NCBI GenBank assembly: GCA_910589415.1
Contig: CAJUUM010000031.1
Coordinates: forward strand, 744,001-808,000
From: Malachius bipustulatus
Lineage: Eukaryota; Arthropoda; Insecta; Coleoptera; Melyridae
Length of the DNA stretch: 64,000 nt
Direction: 5' to 3'
Shown: piece after piece, positions 43,986 to 55,100 of the stretch
How positions within the stretch are numbered: position 1 is the stretch's first letter
How the letters are laid out: every line of letters begins with the position of its first letter
Position numbers and translations under genes: made by a program
Notes under the pieces: generated by a model
Database searches by the model: none
Told to the model about the DNA's origin: nothing
Seen by the model: only the letters and a program-made list of their open reading frames with translations

Positions 43986-45963
43986 CATTAAATTAAATCC
44001 CCCATATTAACAAATCAATTACACACCTCTAATTCTCGTGACTGTAAGTAGGTATAACAAAACACTATACTACTACAAAACACCATTCGAGACACAAGTT
44101 TATTTTTATTTTATTTTTTTTTTGAAAAAAATCATCAAAGTCATGTAATATGAGGCCCCCGATCAAGCATAGAACCTAGGCATTAGCTGCCTGTTTTGTC
44201 CATACTCAACCAAGTGACCTCCCACTCTAAATGTACATCTCGCTTCCACATCGATTTCGAAAAATAAGTCCCTTGAGAATCTCTATGGGTATGTGATATG
44301 AGACTCGCGGAAAATACATAGCCAATGCATAATGCAAAACATAGAAACAGCAGGCAAGGACGGCAAGACCGGGAGTTTACACCCCCCATACCATATTAGG
44401 CAGGTGCCATCATACTATAAATCTTATCTTGGTAGGCCACTAAATAATTCTTTGTCTCGAGCTTAAATTTGTGTAGATTAGTTAGTTGCCTAACGTGTAT
44501 CGGAAGTATATTAAAAAATTTCGGACCAAGGAATGAGAACGACCTCTGGCCGAGAGATTTCTTGAAAAATCGCTCATGAATTTCCATGTCGGCTACCGAT
44601 CGAGTCAAACGGGTACTTTTATGGGTAAATTTTTCAGAATTCTTATAAACCCTCATAATGCACTGGGAAGCAAAAAGTAATCTAATGTTTAATATGCCAG
44701 ATTCATCGTATAGTTTTCTTGTAATAAAAAGTCTCTCTTTTTTAAAAATAATCTTGAGTGTAGCATTTTGGGTTGTCTGTAAAATATTAATATTAATGTT
44801 AAAAGCTCCACCCCATGCTACTATGCAGTATCTCAGTAAAGACTCCACTAGGGATCTATAAAGTATTAGTAAATTTTTTTTTGAGATAATTTCCCTGAGG
44901 ACATAGAACCTATTCATTAAAGCCCTCAGTCTATTGCTCACATGGATAATATGTTCCGACCAGCGCAAATAACGGTCAAGTACAATTCCCAGGTATTTAA
45001 CCTGCGAAACCTTCTGTATTAAGGGGCAGCTACAATCGACTCCCTGACAGTTACTACCATGTAGTTTTATTTCAAAATTGTTATTAGGTTGTTTAACGAT
45101 AGTTGAGGTAAACGTGATACACTTTGTTTTTAATACATTTAAAGATAGTAGATTGCTGTTCAGCCACAAACTTATCTGCCTCAGAGCTGTTTCTGCATTG
45201 AATTTTACCTCGTCCCATTCTTTTGCAGTGAAGACAGCAACAGTATCGTCTGCATAGCTTATTACATTTCCTGGACAGTTATTTATTTGTACAATGTCAT
45301 TCATATAAATAAGAAACAGAATTGGGCCCAACACTGTGCCTTGGGGAACTCCAACCTTAACTATGGAATTTGAGCTTCTGTAATTCCCAATTTTGACGCG
45401 CTGGGTTCTGTCTGATAAGTAGTCCACTAGCAGCCTCAGTGCAACACCCCTTATGCCATAGTTACTTAGTTTGTCGATCAATATGCCATGGGAGACGGTA
45501 TCAAAAGCCTTGGCCAAGTCGAGAAACACTGCGGCACATCGCAATGATGCGTCCACCGCGCCGACCGTCCTTTCCAGAAAATCAACTACTGCATCTTCAG
45601 TGCTAGAGTTTTGAATAAAACCGTATTGACTCTCTGCAATGACACCGTGTTGATTAAAAAAACCTACTAGTCTGTTCTTCAACGCCCCCTCAAAAATCTT
45701 TGCAAAGTTATTTATCACAGAGATTGGCCTGTAATTTGTTAGTTCTCCGGGGTCGCCGGATTTGTATACCGGGATGACAACTGATTCTTTCCACTGACGT
45801 GGGATTCTTCCTGATTGGAAACAAAGATTAATGATATGTGACAATGGAAGAGTAACATATTCGTGTATATTCTTTATTGTAGTCGCTGTTAAACTATCAG
45901 GGCCAGGTGCGGAACTATTCTTTAGTTTACTTATCGATATAGAAATAGACGAAATAGACACAA
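43986..45963 (-). mobile_element. 5'-truncated LINE on the minus strand
   Basis: Inserted into the linker of LINE copy 2 in the opposite orientation. It contains an open RT frame and about 400 bp of 3' UTR. The exact ends and target duplication are not resolved; the left end lies near an AAC-rich stretch, and a T/A-rich run at 44100-44122 lies inside the UTR. Confidence 0.78.
44396..45961 (-). CDS. LINE reverse transcriptase, open but 5'-truncated
   Basis: 521 codons without interruption. RT motifs in order: PGPDSLTATTIK, ESVVIPVYKSGDPGELTNYRP, FLDLAKAFDTV (catalytic D148), GVPQGTVLGPILFLIYMND, and YADD at 236-239, followed by the thumb (VKYLGIVLDRYLRW) and C-terminal region to residue 521. 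All catalytic aspartates are present. The endonuclease and ORF1 are missing, so the methionine used here is internal. It differs clearly from LINE copies 1 and 2, and fits the CR1/Jockey assemblage. Confidence 0.85.
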   Translation of the reverse strand: MSISSISISISKLKNSSAPGPDSLTATTIKNIHEYVTLPLSHIINLCFQSGRIPRQWKESVVIPVYKSGDPGELTNYRPISVINNFAKIFEGALKNRLVGFFNQHGVIAESQYGFIQNSSTEDAVVDFLERTVGAVDASLRCAAVFLDLAKAFDTVSHGILIDKLSNYGIRGVALRLLVDYLSDRTQRVKIGNYRSSNSIVKVGVPQGTVLGPILFLIYMNDIVQINNCPGNVISYADDTVAVFTAKEWDEVKFNAETALRQISLWLNSNLLSLNVLKTKCITFTSTIVKQPNNNFEIKLHGSNCQGVDCSCPLIQKVSQVKYLGIVLDRYLRWSEHIIHVSNRLRALMNRFYVLREIISKKNLLILYRSLVESLLRYCIVAWGGAFNININILQTTQNATLKIIFKKERLFITRKLYDESGILNIRLLFASQCIMRVYKNSEKFTHKSTRLTRSVADMEIHERFFKKSLGQRSFSFLGPKFFNILPIHVRQLTNLHKFKLETKNYLVAYQDKIYSMMAPA

Positions 45964-45964
45964 A

Positions 45965-46886
45965 AGATTATACAATGACAATCAAATTATAAATTCTAGT
46001 AACAAAAATAAAACAATATGGAATATTATTGGAAACCGATCAAAAACAAAAATTAATAATGTATCATTGCAGTATGGAAATGTCACTGTTACTGATCCAC
46101 TTGAATGTGCGAACCCTTTTAAACAGTTATTTTAATACATCAATAACTGAAAATTTAGGATTGCATACAAATGTGGAAGATAACAAATATAAAATGCAGA
46201 CACAGATATGCAACAGCTTGTTCCTTGAACCGGTTAAAGAGGTAGAGATATACAACATCATAAATACCCTAAAAAATACTGGCTCTTGTGGTAATGACAA
46301 TATAAGTCCCCGAATTCTCAAAAAGATTTCAGCAAGTGTGGCTGCCCCACTGGCATCACTTATAAACGATTCGATGACTCAGGGACATTTTCCAAATGCA
46401 TTAAAAATCGCAAAAATAATTCCTGTACATAAAAAGGGGGAAAAGAATAACATAACCAACTACAGGCCAATATCCCTGCTAAATACAATGTCAAAAATAA
46501 CGGAAAAAGTAATTACAGAAAGACTGACATCATTCTTAGATAAATATAATCTTCTAAATGAGAATCAATTTGGATTCCGAAAGGGAAAATCAACAACTAT
46601 GGCAATTGTAAAATACCTTAGCCTACTCTATGCGGCGCTGGACGGGAGAGAGGGATGTATGGGTATCTTTCTTGACCGAAGCAAGGCATTCGACTTGGTT
46701 GAACATCGCGTTCTCTTGTCCAAACTCTTTGATATTGGGGTGAGAGGTATCGCATACGAGTGGTTCTGTAGTTATTTGTCAAATAGACAGCAATATGTAG
46801 TAGTCAGCAACAAAAAATCAGAGCTACTTCCTTTGAAGGTTGGAGTTCCACAGGACTCTGTTCTGGGACCTCTACTATATTTAATA
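45965..46886 (+). pseudogene. LINE copy 2 reverse transcriptase, N-terminal part
   Basis: After an out-of-frame linker (about 45965-46130), the 46029 frame is in phase with RT from about 46135: SGCGNDNISPRIL-type start, KIAKIIPVHKKG, TNYRPISLLNTMSK, FLDRSKAFDLV with the first catalytic Asp, and GVPQDSVLGPLLYLIY, where Asp replaces the usual Gly. A mariner interrupts it at a TA inside the codon for Tyr and the frame resumes at 47985. Confidence 0.8.
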
Positions 46887-46888
46887 TA

Positions 46889-47982
46889 CAGTGAGAGTTT
46901 TTTAAGACGGAACATAGGAGATGAGCTTGTGAAGTATTGCTATGGAGATCGATCCGTTGCCGGGCAAGGTCGTTAATGGTTTTGCAATAACCCCCCACTT
47001 CAGATCAAATTATTAATTTGACGTTTATGAGTAAAACTTGTCGTCACTTACATACTAGCGTAGGTAGTTACTTAATTCATCAAAAATGTGTACAGCTGAT
47101 GAGAAAATTGAAATTTACGCACATGGTGCACCATGCAGTGTGTCTTCTTTATGTGAAGTTGAAAATTTGCTCTGGTACCGTGTCACTATAGGACACAGTA
47201 TCCATAGAAAGTGAATGTGTGGGCTGAAATGGTTAACGCTCATATCTTGAAGCCACTGCAAGAAAGAATCATTCCGACCATAAATAATCTACAAGTAGAA
47301 GGCCCTTTGAGGTACCAACAAAATGTTTCAGCTGCCAATTTTTCCCAAGTTCGACAATTGCTTAAAATGCCCAGTTTCCCGGTAGATGGATAGGAAGAGA
47401 TGGAGTAATTAAGTGGCCGCCCAGGTCACCAGACTTAACATACTTGGATTTTTTTACTGGAGAAAAGTCAAGTAATCAGTTTCTAACATCGTTTCTATTT
47501 ACCACATACAAAGGATAAGAAGAGCTGCGAAGAAATATCTCCTGAACAGTGCAGAAATACGATAAATGTATTGATTCTACAATAATTTTTTAGGACACTT
47601 GCCTATAGTCAACGGATGTTTGATACTATTTTAGAATAATAATTAACACTCTGCAGGATTTAATTTACAATTTATTGGTTCTTTATAAAATACTTAGTAT
47701 ACAGTTACACTTTTTTATATTTTGAAATAATTTCGTTTTAATTAAAAAATGATTTATTGCATTGACTTTCAATACAGAATCCCTATGTTCTATTTTAAAT
47801 AACTCACTAATGCTAAATTCAACAATGCTCGAACGTAACCATAACTACGATATTGTTAACGTATTGTAGCGGCTTTGTTGGAAATGCACTGATTTGGCTA
47901 TGTTCCATTTTTAATGGTTCAACAACGTTAATTAGACAGCGTCATATTTTTTCTGATGTTCCGCGTTATGTGGTTCTCACTG
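46889..47982. mobile_element. Mariner-like element, 1094 bp, TA duplication
   Basis: Begins CAGTGAGAGTTTTTTAAG and ends with the complement of CAGTGAGAACCACATAACG; GGAACAT also recurs in both ends. TA repeats at 46887-46888 and 47983-47984. Removing the element and one TA leaves the LINE frame continuous. A decayed transposase is inside. Confidence 0.87.
47085..47500 (+). pseudogene. Decayed mariner-type transposase
   Basis: The clearest part is WPPRSPDLTYLDFF at 47414-47455, matching the region before the last catalytic acid of insect mariner-like DDE transposases. The upstream 47211-47393 frame (VWAEMVN and VRQLLKMPSFP) matches parts of the same domain with internal deletions. Frameshifts and the absence of a complete catalytic triad make it non-functional. 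Confidence 0.65.
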
Positions 47983-47984
47983 TA

Positions 47985-48564
47985 TGTAAACGACTTCAAA
48001 TTTGAAAATACAATATTATTCGCAGATGATACATCAGTATTATTACACTCACACGATCTCAAACAGCTACCTATGCTGGCAAATAGATTCCTAAAGGATA
48101 CCTCTGATTACTTCAAAGCGAACAACTTGTGCATAAATCGACAAAAAACTGTATTCGTAGAATTTTCCAACACTGTTAAGCCCCAGGTTGAGGTGGAATA
48201 TACATTAGAACTAAATGGATCACAGATTAATCAAGTACAACATGTAAAATTTTTTGGTCTTCAGATTGATGCAAACCTAAAATGGCACGAGCACATCTCA
48301 GACCTTGCCAGCAAAATTGCCTCATGCTGCTACATGATAAAAAAAATGAGAGAAAATGTCGGTGGGCAAGTTCTGCGCCAGGTTTACTTTGCACAAGTCT
48401 ACCCACTCTTAACATACGGAATTATTGCATGGGGACCATCTACTGGGACCAGCAGGATATTCACACTACAAAAAAGAATCATCAGAACCATGACAGGTGC
48501 GGCGCAAAGAACAAGTTGTACAAACATGTTCCAGCACCTAAAAATACTAACAGTGCCATCGATA
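47985..48564 (+). pseudogene. LINE copy 2 reverse transcriptase, C-terminal part
   Basis: Continues the RT in frame: the catalytic LFADDTSVLL box, KFFGLQIDANLKWHEHI and TYGIIAWGPST, ending at VPSIY where a TA-flanked palindrome inserted at 48567. The rest of the ORF and the 3' UTR are not visible. Confidence 0.82.
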
Positions 48565-48566
48565 TA

Positions 48567-49320
48567 CAGGGTGTCCCAGCTTATTCGAAGCGGTCTCTGT
48601 AGGCCAAACGATGGACTTTTTCAAAACTTTTTGAAAATTCAAGTACAGAATCACAATGGCCACAATTTAAAATTATTTTGGAGTATACAGAGTGTCCCAT
48701 ATGACAGTGGCATATCAAAGTTATGTTTTTTTAAATGGAATGCTCCTATGTTATTGCATTTTTAGATTGTCTGAGAAGAGAAAATAATAGTGACTTTTAC
48801 AGTTGGTGTTTAAATTCAGAAGTTTTTGAGTTATAAACAAGTGAAAATCGTCATTTTTCAAGTTCAAGGCCCTGTACAACGAAAACGGCTGAAGATAGAG
48901 AACAACGGCTTACATGTCCCTATTTTAACTTTTTATGTACTATCCTTTGGTATAGAAAATGTTTTATTTTCTTTGATTTCTTTATTTGGCGACGCGTGGA
49001 GAAATCTCAGAATTTTCAAATTTTTTTATCACCCTGTATAAATATTTCATCTACATCATAGGATAGTACATAAAAAGTTAAAATAGGGACATGTAAGCCG
49101 TTTTTCTCTATCTTCAGCCGTTTTCGTTGTACAGGGCCTTGAATTTGAAAAATTACGATTTTCACTTGTTTATAACTCAAAAACTTCAGAATTTAACACC
49201 AACTGTCAAAGCCAATCTTATTTTCTCTTCTCAGACAATCTAAAAATGCAGTAACATAGGAGCATTCCATTTAAAAAAAACATAACTTTGATATTCCACT
49301 CTCATATGGGACACTCTGTA
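48567..49320. mobile_element. Composite TIR element, copy A, right end lost
   Basis: The outer left end CAGGGTGTCCCAGCTTATTC (48567) is followed at 48688 by a TA and an inner element, CAGAGTGTCCCATATGACAG, that ends with its complement at 49318 (631 bp, nearly palindromic). The outer right end seen in copy B is missing; a TA run follows instead. Non-coding. Confidence 0.82.
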
Positions 49321-49375
49321 TATATATATAAATATATAAACACACCAAGAAATAACTCCGTTATAACGTGATACA

Positions 49376-50021
49376 CCAAAACTGGTTAAGGGCTGGAACG
49401 GCACCAATAAAACGGGCTAAGTTTCTGACTTAAGACAGGATAAAGAAAAAGAAGACAATAGACATAAGTCATCAATCATATGAAAGAAGTCGCCTTCTTC
49501 CAAGTGACAAACTGTCACTCTTGTTAAAAAAAATAAAAAAAAAAGATTAGCAGTTAATAGAAGGAGTAGAATAGAAATTATAACCAACTTAAAATGCATA
49601 GAGAGCCTATGTTACCTTAGACAAAATGTAAAATTTATAAAATAATAATTGTAATAACTGTGATTGAACTAGACCAATAGATAAGAAGAAGTGCAATAAT
49701 GTAGTAGATAGAGAAATTAATTTTATGGTATTTTAACTTAAGTTTTAATGTGTTTTTGTTTAAATTAAAAATAGTAGAATGCACCCAGTAATGAATTACT
49801 CTAGTCCCCAAAGAAAAAATGTTAGCTATTAGTAAAATCCTCAACTATTTGGTAAGTTTAATGACAACTGAAAGTTATATCCGTAAGATACTAAGATTAT
49901 AATATTGTAGATGTCCTGATGAAGATTCTAAACGGAATCGAAACGTTGACTTTAAATAAATAGAGTACTCAGAAACTTAGCCCGTTTTATTGGTGCCGTT
50001 CCAGCCCTTAACCAGTTTTGG
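49376..50021. mobile_element. 646-bp element with 53-bp perfect inverted ends
   Basis: 49376-49428 and 49969-50021 are perfect inverted repeats beginning CCAAAACTGGTTAAGGGCTGG. The interior is AT-rich and non-coding, with a hammerhead-like core near its right end (49916). Flanked by TA-rich sequence. Possibly a non-autonomous DNA element, or a Penelope-related piece with an inverted tail; undecided. Confidence 0.65.
49916..49943 (+). ncRNA. Hammerhead-like core, unconfirmed
   Basis: CTGATGA, then one extra A, a 5-bp stem GATTC/GAATC with a 6-nt loop, then GAAA. The extra A and unclear stems I and III set it apart from a canonical hammerhead. A second locus at 54546 has the same plan. Confidence 0.35.
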
Positions 50022-50051
50022 TATATAAATATATATATATATATATATATT
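50022..50051. repeat. (TA)n microsatellite
   Basis: Short AT dinucleotide run after the inverted-end element. Confidence 0.8.
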
Positions 50052-50095
50052 CCTTTCTATCACTGTGAGCTCCATCCACACAAAAAATACGGTTG

Positions 50096-50377
50096 AAGTG
50101 AGGTCCGCGACAAAGTGAGGTCCAATATACGGACCCCACTTTGTAAACGCCTTCAGATCTTCCACAGTGACTGTTACTGGCCTGTAAAATGCAAATTAGA
50201 CATAATTGACTGGACCTCACTTGATGAATGATACGGTAAAATTTGTATATTTTAGTTCAGAGGAGGACCGTGGGTGGCGTGCCGGTAAGATGTATATTCT
50301 GAATACGTGTATAGTCGTTAAACGGACTACAGTAGAAGTGAGGACCGGAGACTCGGCAACGCAGCTGGTCCTCACTT
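50096..50377. repeat. Six GGWCCTCACTT motifs
   Basis: AAGTGAGGTCC or its complement occurs at 50096-50106, 50113-50123, 50131-50141 (one change), 50212-50222, 50336-50346 and 50367-50377, in both orientations. No coding explanation is convincing. A matching cluster lies at 57990-58268. Confidence 0.7.
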
Positions 50378-50460
50378 ATCGCTCTGCGTACAACCATCAT
50401 AACGTATATCACTGGGATTCAATAAATCCATATTTGACCTTGGCGTTCTCGAGTTCGTAG

Positions 50461-51999
50461 GAATCGTTCCTCCGGAGCTTCCCCCGGCGGTCTAGACAAC
50501 TATAGGTAGCTTATTCTCTCGCTTTTTGACGAAGAGTAGTACGATGTTTTTTGACGAGCAGTTTCATGACTATAATGATATTGTATTCCTTGAACCATTT
50601 TTACTTTTTAACCATACTATTTTTAAATAATTTTAGTTGTTTTTAAATTACTATTGTTAAATCACAGAAAAAATTATAAAACATAACGTGAACTATGCTC
50701 AAATCAAGCCAAAATGTGAAATATTTTTTTCAATTATTAATACCTACTTATAGAATAACTGGAAACAATTAAAAGTACATTATTTTAATAGGTAGGCATA
50801 CTTACCTCTACTATCTACCTATACGCGTTTTCTTTACTTTTTAAATTCTTTAGCAGGTACAATAATTATTATCAAGCGTTGCAACGTAAAATCATAATAC
50901 CCAAGTAGAATAAGTAGGTACCTACAATTTTTTATTGGTGGTTTATTAATTTATGTGTACCTACCTACCTATCTACATTTAATTATTCGCGTAATAAATT
51001 AATATGTTCTCTCTTTCGATGAGTTAGACACGAGATAAAACATTCTTTAAACCGTCCCTAGTAAAATTTTAAATAAATATGCACAGATAAACATAATCTA
51101 AATGTAGTCAATTTCGTATTAATTCCCAACAAAATTACTATGAAATAAAAAATTTTGAAGAAAACTATTCCAAAATGTACCTAAGTCAACCTTTCATTAT
51201 TTAGTATGTTTAGGGTACCTACTTACGGCTTAAGGTAACGTAATGAAATGAGTATTAAAAAAAAATTGGACTTTTAGGTACGTATAAGTGAAACATAATG
51301 AACTAGAACTTAAAATACACACGGAACATCCATCTTAATTACTCACTAAAATTAAGTTAAGCCGAATAATTATTGAACTGTCAAAAATATCATTATTAGA
51401 TCTGTACAATTATTGCCGGGCTTTCATTTCAGTATCTGAATAAAAAATCAATTTGAAAGCTAACAAAAGGTACATTATTGTAAGATTTTTGTAGACATTT
51501 TAAGTGTAAGTATGTACCTACCTATTTTTTACTTATAATACTGAAACTTATCTATTGAAAGATGTAAAGGCTAGGAAGATTTGCGCGTGCTTGTTGATGC
51601 GATAAGTAGGTAGCTGGAACTCAATTATTAAATATTTGACTGATAAAAGAAATTTATAAAAACAAAGGTCCTTTTAGAGGGAACCTTAAGAGGCTTTCTC
51701 TGCCTCTTTTTTCATTTGGAACCAAATTTTCTTTAAATAATATTGCCAATTGAAAGAGATTCTATTGAGAAATGAAGAAAATAGGTAGACTTACATCATA
51801 GGTACCTACTATTTATTTGTAATCTTTCAAGTAATATTCATAGTCACGAGTCACGATACACTGAAACACGGTATGTCCGGACGCAGATTGGCTCCACTTC
51901 GACAGAACCGTGACGTTACTTGTTACAAAAAAACAGTCCTGCCCATTTAATCCCGTGTAAATACCATCTGCTTTATCACAGAATACCGCAACATAAAAT
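50461..51999. other. AT-rich non-coding stretch
   Basis: No gene or element recognised. Frequent taggtacctac-type words; nothing else stands out. Confidence 0.4.
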
Positions 52000-52800
52000 A
52001 TTAAAATCTGAAAATTTTACATATTTTACATATTAGTGACAAAAAATAAGATACAACTTGGGCTAATCATTTTTATAAAATGTGACTCTAAATCCAAAAA
52101 CTTTCAATTTTTTTTGCAGCCCCCTCCTATTAATCTTGCACCCCTTAGAAGGGGTAATTCCCCTCTGGAATTTTCAAATGTACCTAAACGGGGTCGGTCT
52201 ATATGTGGATATGTCATTTGATACGTAATTAAATATGTTCTATTCAGCAATATATTTATATTTTTGTATTACTTTTATGCGAGAGCTTTAGTTGTAAAAT
52301 TTAAATATCTACTACAAAAGGTTACATTATAACCTGCATGATAGGTATTATGATAAATGAAATTTATCACGGAAATATATTATTTTATAAGGTTAATAAT
52401 ATACGATTCTCGTTCGTATCAGTATGCATGCAGGTAATGTAGCCTTTGTAATTAAAATTTTCATTTTGCAAAGAAATTATGAAAATTGACCTTCAAAATC
52501 CAAGAATTTCATGGTTTCTGTTCAGGCTGCTTTCTTGTTTGAAAGTTTAAGAGGGGTAATCACCCCCGTTGAGGGGGTTGTATGAAAAAAGGTGACGACA
52601 ATTTAAAACTAAAATCGAGTGTTTTCCGTACTTTCGAAAATTTTGGATTTGTCTCGAAAGTTAATTATTTTACAAATACTGAATTTATGCCAGACTCTGG
52701 CGCAGCCATCAGTATTCTAAAGGCCCATTTAACTAACGGGAATATTTCTGATACAACGCTAATATCGACGTCAAATTACTTTTATTAACATTTTTGTAAT
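52000..52800. repeat. Dispersed repeat fragments with paired C/G runs
   Basis: The segment near 52105-52230 reads, on the minus strand, like 54845-55075 on the plus strand (ATCAAATGACATA, then TTTCAAAATTCC and AGGGGTAA..ACCCCT). A further gaggggtaatcaccccc stretch at 52549 belongs to the same theme. Old interspersed repeat family, non-coding. Confidence 0.5.
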
Positions 52801-53460
52801 CCCTTTCATGCCAAGAGTCACTGAATTGCTATATTTTCCACCTATGGCCAATGGCTACTTTTTCTAGAAACGGCTCCAGAAATCTTCCCGTTAACTTAAT
52901 GAGCCTTTATAATACTGGCTGTAAGACTCACACCACCACATATAAGATACCTATACCCATGAATCGATAGTTAATAATAATAATAATATTGATTTTATTG
53001 AGATAAAAATATATTTTCTTTTCATAGTTTTTTTATGAGATTTTTCAAAGATGTGAAAAAATTAGATACTAAAGAAATTTTGAAATTACACTGCTTACAC
53101 GAACCATTTTGAAACTTTCATAATAATTTGGAGTTTCGATTTTTATGAAGTAAAACTGCCATAAGAATATAATTCTACAGAATACTGAACAATATTTAAA
53201 AAAAAACAGCCTGCATGAACAAACCAATCATTGTTTACCTATGCAGGATGCGTAAAAAAAATTGCACCAAGCGTGATTACGCAGAGGGGGTTTGACATTT
53301 GGTAGGGTTGATGTTGAATTACCCATAAATACCCATACGTTGATTTGAGTTTCATTTGTTTTGTGAGACTGGCGTTTGTCTAAGGCCGCCATCTTGGTTT
53401 TTATTAAATGGCAGCCTAAGTTTTTAAAACAATTCCAAATCTATTTTACGTTCTTATATA
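52801..53460. other. Non-coding stretch left of composite element B
   Basis: No gene seen. Its right end (ccaaatctattttacg) is the inverted partner of 54380-54400, so composite B sits inside an older palindromic repeat. Confidence 0.45.
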
Positions 53461-54339
53461 CAGGGTGTCCCAGCTTATTCGAAGCGGTCTCTGTAGGCCA
53501 AACGATGGACTTTTTCAAAAAACTTTTTGAAAATTCAAGTACAGAATCACAATGGCCATAATGTAAAATTATTTTGGAGTATACAGAGTGTCCCATATGA
53601 CAGTGGCATATCAAAGTTATGTTTTTTTAAATGGAATGCTCCTATGTTATTGCAATTTTAGAATGTCTGAGAAGAGAAAATAAGATTGGCTTTTACAGTT
53701 GGTGTTTAAATTCAGAAGTTTTTGAGTTATAAACAAGTGAAAATCGTCATTTTTCAAGTTCAAGGCCCCGTATAACGAAAACGGCTGAAGATAGAGAAAA
53801 ACGGCTTACATGTCCCTATTTCAACTTTTTATGTATTATCCTATGGTATAGAAACATTTGTACTTTATTTGATTTTTTTATTTGGTGACGCGTGGAGAAA
53901 TCTCAGAATTTTTCAAATTTTTTATCACCCTGTATAAACATTTCATCTACATCATAGGATAGTACATGAAAAGTTAAAATAGGGACATGTAAGTCGTTTT
54001 TCTCTATCTTCAGCCGTTTTCGTTGTACAGGGCCTTGAACTTGAAAAATGACGATTTTCACTTGTTTATAACTCAAAAACTTATGAATTTAAACACCAAC
54101 TGTAAAAGCCAATCTTATTTACTCTTCTCAGACAATCTAAAAATGCGATAACATAGGAGCATTCCATTTAAAAAAACATAACTTTGATATGCCACTGTCA
54201 TATGGGACACACTCTGTATACTCCAAAATAATTTTAAATTATAGCCATTGTGATTCTGTACTTGAATTTGCAAAAATTTTTTGAAAAAAATCCTTCGTTT
54301 GGCCTACAGAGACCGCTTCGAATAAGCTGGAACACCCTG
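53461..54339. mobile_element. Composite TIR element, copy B, complete
   Basis: The outer ends CAGGGTGTCCCAGCTTATTC and the complement of CAGGGTGTTCCAGCTTATTC are flanked by TA (53459-53460, 54340-54341). Inside, an inner palindromic element (53584-54216) has CAGAGTGTCCCATATGACAG ends with its own TA flanks. The same nesting is found in copy A, so the composite has moved as one unit. Non-coding, 879 bp. Confidence 0.87.
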
Positions 54340-54545
54340 TATTTTCAAAAAAAGAAAATATTAGGAAAAAATATTAAAACGTAAAATAGATTTGGAATTT
54401 TTTTTTAAACTTTTAGACAAACCTTTGAAATGTTTTATTATATATGGTTTATACAGGAACAGAGAAGATTTGTAACAGCTGTTGTTTATTCAAAAAATGT
54501 CCATCATTATTAACAAGTTATTAGACCTCATGCACTTTCCTACCC

Positions 54546-54574
54546 CTGAAGAAGAACTAAAATAAAGTTTGAAA
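54546..54574 (+). ncRNA. Second hammerhead-like core, unconfirmed
   Basis: CTGAAGA, one extra A, a 5-bp stem GAACT/AGTTT (one G-U pair) with a 6-nt loop, then GAAA. It has the same layout as 49916-49943 with different stem bases. Flanking stems not established. Confidence 0.3.
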
Positions 54575-54844
54575 GCTTGGGTTTTGAGAAAAAATAGTAA
54601 TTTCATTATCGACTGCTGTTCCAAATAATTAATCTACATATTTAATTAATCAGTCAACAATTTGATCAATTTATTATAATTTAATCTAGAACAGACACGA
54701 GATCACTCGTTTCCTTAGAAACGAAAACGAAATTCAACATGAGAAAACCTTATTCGAATAAATATGATTTTAGTAGAAGCCAGGATGAGGCAGACAAGGA
54801 ACTGAAGGAAGATTTAATTTTTAATTAAAAAATATAATATTATT

Positions 54845-55100
54845 ACCCATCAAATGACATACCACACTACCCCCTTAATGTTTCAAAATTCCATAGGGGT
54901 AACTACCCCTGTAAAAAATTATAATCTGAAAACAAAAATCGACGGGTTTGGATTAGCCTCAAATGTCGTCCATTTTACTTTTATTGAATTTAGGCGAGCT
55001 TTAAAACCACATTTTATAGAAATGATCAGGCCAGGTTGTTTCTTATTTTCTGTGACCAAAATTGGGCAATATTATCTGGAAATGTATAATTATTGCAGTT
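54845..55100. repeat. Dispersed repeat related to 52100-52230
   Basis: Inverted-orientation relative of the segment near 52105-52230. The open frame 54854-55102 is probably fortuitous. Confidence 0.5.

Larger units (their letters stand above)
35218..48564 (+). mobile_element. LINE copy 2, the host of nested insertions
   Basis: A second CR1/Jockey-like LINE inserted into the RT of copy 1 in the same orientation. Its parts are 35221-35512 and 36351-37150 (ORF1), about 37090-37520 and 40464-40590 (endonuclease), 43846-43985 and 45965-46886 (linker, RT), and 47985-48564 (RT end). Between them sit a solo-LTR-like block, a TIR element, a truncated gypsy element, a minus-strand LINE and a mariner. 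The sequence from the endonuclease AGDFN motif to the linker is missing around the gypsy insertion. The 3' end is cut by another TIR element. Confidence 0.82.

Noticed and set aside
44183..44389. 68-codon minus-strand ORF next to the LINE RT
   Set aside because: It lies in the LINE 3' UTR and has no recognisable domain.
47095..47115. CTGATGAGAAAA as another hammerhead
   Set aside because: There is no stem II or GAAA box at the right spacing; it is within the decayed mariner transposase.
50206..50460. 84-codon ORF over the first GGWCCTCACTT cluster
   Set aside because: No protein motif; the repeated DNA motif falls in different frames and orientations.
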